DNA from: Lentimicrobiaceae bacterium
Lineage (GTDB): Bacteria > Bacteroidota > Bacteroidia > Bacteroidales > SKPS01
Reading direction: 5' to 3'
Length of the DNA: 8,439 nt
Assembly (NCBI GenBank): GCA_007119395.1
Contig: SKPS01000326.1
Span: 1 to 8,439 of the forward strand
Positions 6,882-8,439 of the stretch are shown one piece after another. A model generated the notes under the pieces. That model did not search any database and was not told where the DNA came from. It saw only the letters and a program-made list of their open reading frames with translations. The position numbers were made by a program, and so were the translations under genes. Each line of letters opens with the position of its first letter. Position 1 is the stretch's first letter.

Positions 6882-7133
6882 ATGAAATCAACCCGAATCA
6901 TAGGCGTTAAAGTCTCTCCCGAGCTGAGTGACGCCACACAGCTGCAGCAAATCCTTACCCTCTACGGCAACATCATCCGCACCCGTCTGGGCCTCAATGA
7001 AGAGGTTGACGAACAAGGGAACCGGTATGGCATCATCCTCCTCGAACTCGCCGGCGACACCGAACAGTTTAACCTGTTGCAACAGCGCCTCACAGCCCTC
7101 GATGGAGTGGTGGTGAAGAGTATGGAGTTTTGA
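6882..7133 (+). CDS. TM1266-family iron-only hydrogenase system regulator, copy 2
   Basis: An 83-residue protein with the same fold pattern as its upstream neighbour: first strand RIIGVKVS, helix LQQILTLYGNIIRTRLGLNEE, then strand GIILLELAGD, helix NLLQQRLTALD, and the ending GVVVKSMEF. The two copies share the anchors Y-x-x-x-I-x-x-RLG, a strand ending in GD, and a final G-[IV]-x-[IV]-x-x-M-x-F, but differ at most other positions, so the duplication is old rather than recent. The start ATG at 6882 is 13 bases after copy 1 stops. It is the last gene of the plus-strand block and converges with ettA. It may form a heteromer with copy 1, which is inference only. Confidence 0.8.
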   Translation: MKSTRIIGVKVSPELSDATQLQQILTLYGNIIRTRLGLNEEVDEQGNRYGIILLELAGDTEQFNLLQQRLTALDGVVVKSMEF

Positions 7134-7155
7134 GCGATGTGAGGATTTGGAATTT

Positions 7156-7174
7156 AAAAAGAGAAGTATCTCTC
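7156..7174 (-). terminator. Weak possible intrinsic terminator of ettA
   Basis: Read on the minus strand, AGAGA (7173-7169) pairs with TCTCT (7164-7160) around a 4-base loop, plus one G-U pair, and runs straight into a T-run (7160-7156). It lies about 30 bases after the ettA stop. The stem is short and AT-rich, so this is tentative. Nothing else is recognised in the 70 bases between the convergent genes. Confidence 0.35.
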
Positions 7175-7203
7175 ATTTGCAAAGGCTTATTCAGCTCCTC
7201 AGA

Positions 7204-8439
7204 TCAACCTAACCTTCTGTACCGTATTCTTTTCGGCCCTTCGTTGCCGAGGCGTTTCTTTCTGTTCTCTTCGTATTCGCTGTAGGTACCTTCGAAGAAT
7301 ACTACATTGGAGTCACCTTCGAAGGCGATGATATGGGTTGCCACCCTGTCGAGGAACCACCTGTCGTGGGAGATAATCATGGCGCTGCCGGCGAAGTTTT
7401 CGATCCCCTCTTCGAGGGCTCTGAGGGTGTTTACATCGATGTCGTTGGTGGGCTCATCGAGGAGGAGTACGTTGGCTTCCGACCGGAGGGTGAGTGCCAG
7501 GTGGAGTCGGTTCCTTTCACCGCCCGAGAGGATCCCTGCCTTTTTGGCCTGGTCGGCGCCGGTGAAGTTAAACCGGGCCACATAAGCCCTGGAATTGATC
7601 TGCCTGCCACCCAGCTGTATGTGCTCCTGCTCTTCGCTGATGATCTGCCACACACTTTTCTCCGGATCGATCTTTTCGTGCGCCTGATCAACATACGCCA
7701 GCTTCACGGTTTCCCCAACGGTAAAGGTGCCGTTGTCAGGTTTTTCCAATCCCATCATCAGCCTGAAAAGGGTTGTCTTACCCGCTCCGTTGGGACCGAT
7801 GATCCCTACAATGCTCGCCGGCGGAATCAACAAGTCAAGGTTCTCAAACAGCAGCTTTTCACCATACGCTTTAGAGACCCCTTTGGCTTCGATCACGTTG
7901 TTGCCAAGGCGCGGACCGTTGGGGATGAAGATTTCCAGGCGCTCCTCTTTCTCTTTCACGTCTTCGTTAAGCATCTTGTCGTAGGCACTGAGCCTCGCTT
8001 TCGACTTGGCATGCCGCGCCTTGGGCGACATACGTACCCACTCCAGCTCACGCTCCAGCGTCTTGCGCCTGCGGCTTTCACTCTTCTCCTCTTGCGCCAG
8101 TCGCAACGACTTCTGTTCCAACCACGAGCTGTAGTTCCCTTTCCAGGGGATCCCCTCGCCACGATCCAGCTCCAGGATCCACCCCGCCACATTGTCGAGG
8201 AAATAACGGTCGTGCGTCACAGCGATTACTGTCCCTTTGTAATAGTGAAGGTGCTGCTCAAGCCACTCCACCGACTCAGCATCCAGGTGGTTTGTAGGCT
8301 CATCCAACAACAGGATATCGGGTTCAGAAAGCAACAGCCGGCACAATGCCACCCTGCGACGCTCCCCGCCCGAAAGGTGCTTCACCGGAGTGTCACCCTC
8401 CGGACAACGCAACGCCTCCATGGCACGCTCCAATTTCGA
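7204..8439 (-). CDS. ettA: Energy-dependent translational throttle protein EttA (ABC-F ATPase), N-terminus outside window
   Basis: The visible 411 residues cover about three quarters of an EttA protein (usual length about 555-560). The frame stays open to the right edge; the first in-frame candidate start, a TTG at 8433, encodes an internal Leu in the family-like stretch KLERAMEALRCP. The fragment begins just before the first ABC signature LSGGERRRVAL; Walker B DILLLDEPTNHLD and the switch THDR follow. The inter-domain linker (fragment residues about 112-160, KTLERELEWVRMSPKARHAKSKAR) is typical of EttA. The second ABC domain is complete: Walker A GPNGAGKTT, signature LSGGERNRLHLAL, Walker B NVLLLDEPTND and switch SHDRWFLDR, ending in the EttA-like KRIRYRRLG. 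The first Walker A is off-window. EttA binds the ribosomal E site and gates early elongation according to ATP/ADP level. It is convergent with and unrelated to the hydrogenase genes. Confidence 0.96.
   Translation of the reverse strand, partial: SKLERAMEALRCPEGDTPVKHLSGGERRRVALCRLLLSEPDILLLDEPTNHLDAESVEWLEQHLHYYKGTVIAVTHDRYFLDNVAGWILELDRGEGIPWKGNYSSWLEQKSLRLAQEEKSESRRRKTLERELEWVRMSPKARHAKSKARLSAYDKMLNEDVKEKEERLEIFIPNGPRLGNNVIEAKGVSKAYGEKLLFENLDLLIPPASIVGIIGPNGAGKTTLFRLMMGLEKPDNGTFTVGETVKLAYVDQAHEKIDPEKSVWQIISEEQEHIQLGGRQINSRAYVARFNFTGADQAKKAGILSGGERNRLHLALTLRSEANVLLLDEPTNDIDVNTLRALEEGIENFAGSAMIISHDRWFLDRVATHIIAFEGDSNVVFFEGTYSEYEENRKKRLGNEGPKRIRYRRLG

Noticed and set aside
7307..7585. Plus-strand open frames opposite ettA
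   Set aside because: They are antisense to conserved ABC motifs and encode no recognisable protein.

Overview
The window looks like chromosomal DNA from an anaerobic, fermentative member of the Bacteroidetes, probably Bacteroidales. Three things suggest this: the Rex and EttA proteins read like Bacteroidales family members, there is a good match to the Bacteroidetes-type -7 promoter element (TAnnTTTG) upstream of hydG, and the genes centre on [FeFe]-hydrogenase. I see no mobile element, CRISPR array, tRNA or rRNA. The genus is not determined.

Left part (1-3251): a signalling and redox block on the plus strand. It opens with the 3' part of a sensor kinase that enters from outside the window. 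It has a four-cysteine FeS domain followed by a complete histidine kinase, the architecture of histidine-kinase-linked sensory (group C) [FeFe]-hydrogenases. After 12 bases comes a stand-alone receiver protein, then a receiver-histidine kinase protein that overlaps it by 4 bases, then the NADH-responsive repressor Rex. No DNA-binding output domain occurs in the two-component proteins, so Rex is the only visible DNA-binding regulator.

Middle (3324-5086): an FAD-synthetase (RibF N-domain) protein with a degenerate flavokinase half, followed 2 bases later by a PhnP-like metallo-beta-lactamase-fold hydrolase.

Right-middle (5087-7133): a probable promoter and a perfect inverted repeat lead into hydG, the radical-SAM tyrosine lyase that makes the CO/CN-bearing synthon of the H-cluster. 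Two tandem small TM1266-family 'iron-only hydrogenase system regulator' genes follow. HydE and HydF are not in the window.

Right end (7204-8439): a convergent ABC-F ATPase, EttA, cut by the right edge. It is a housekeeping translation factor and marks the end of the hydrogenase-related block.

Together, the plus-strand genes suggest a locus that couples H2 or redox sensing (hydrogenase-like kinase, phosphorelay, Rex) to hydrogenase maturation (HydG, TM1266 proteins). The flavin-related gene and the hydrolase in the middle have no obvious role in that scheme. All functions are assigned by reading motifs; no database search was possible.
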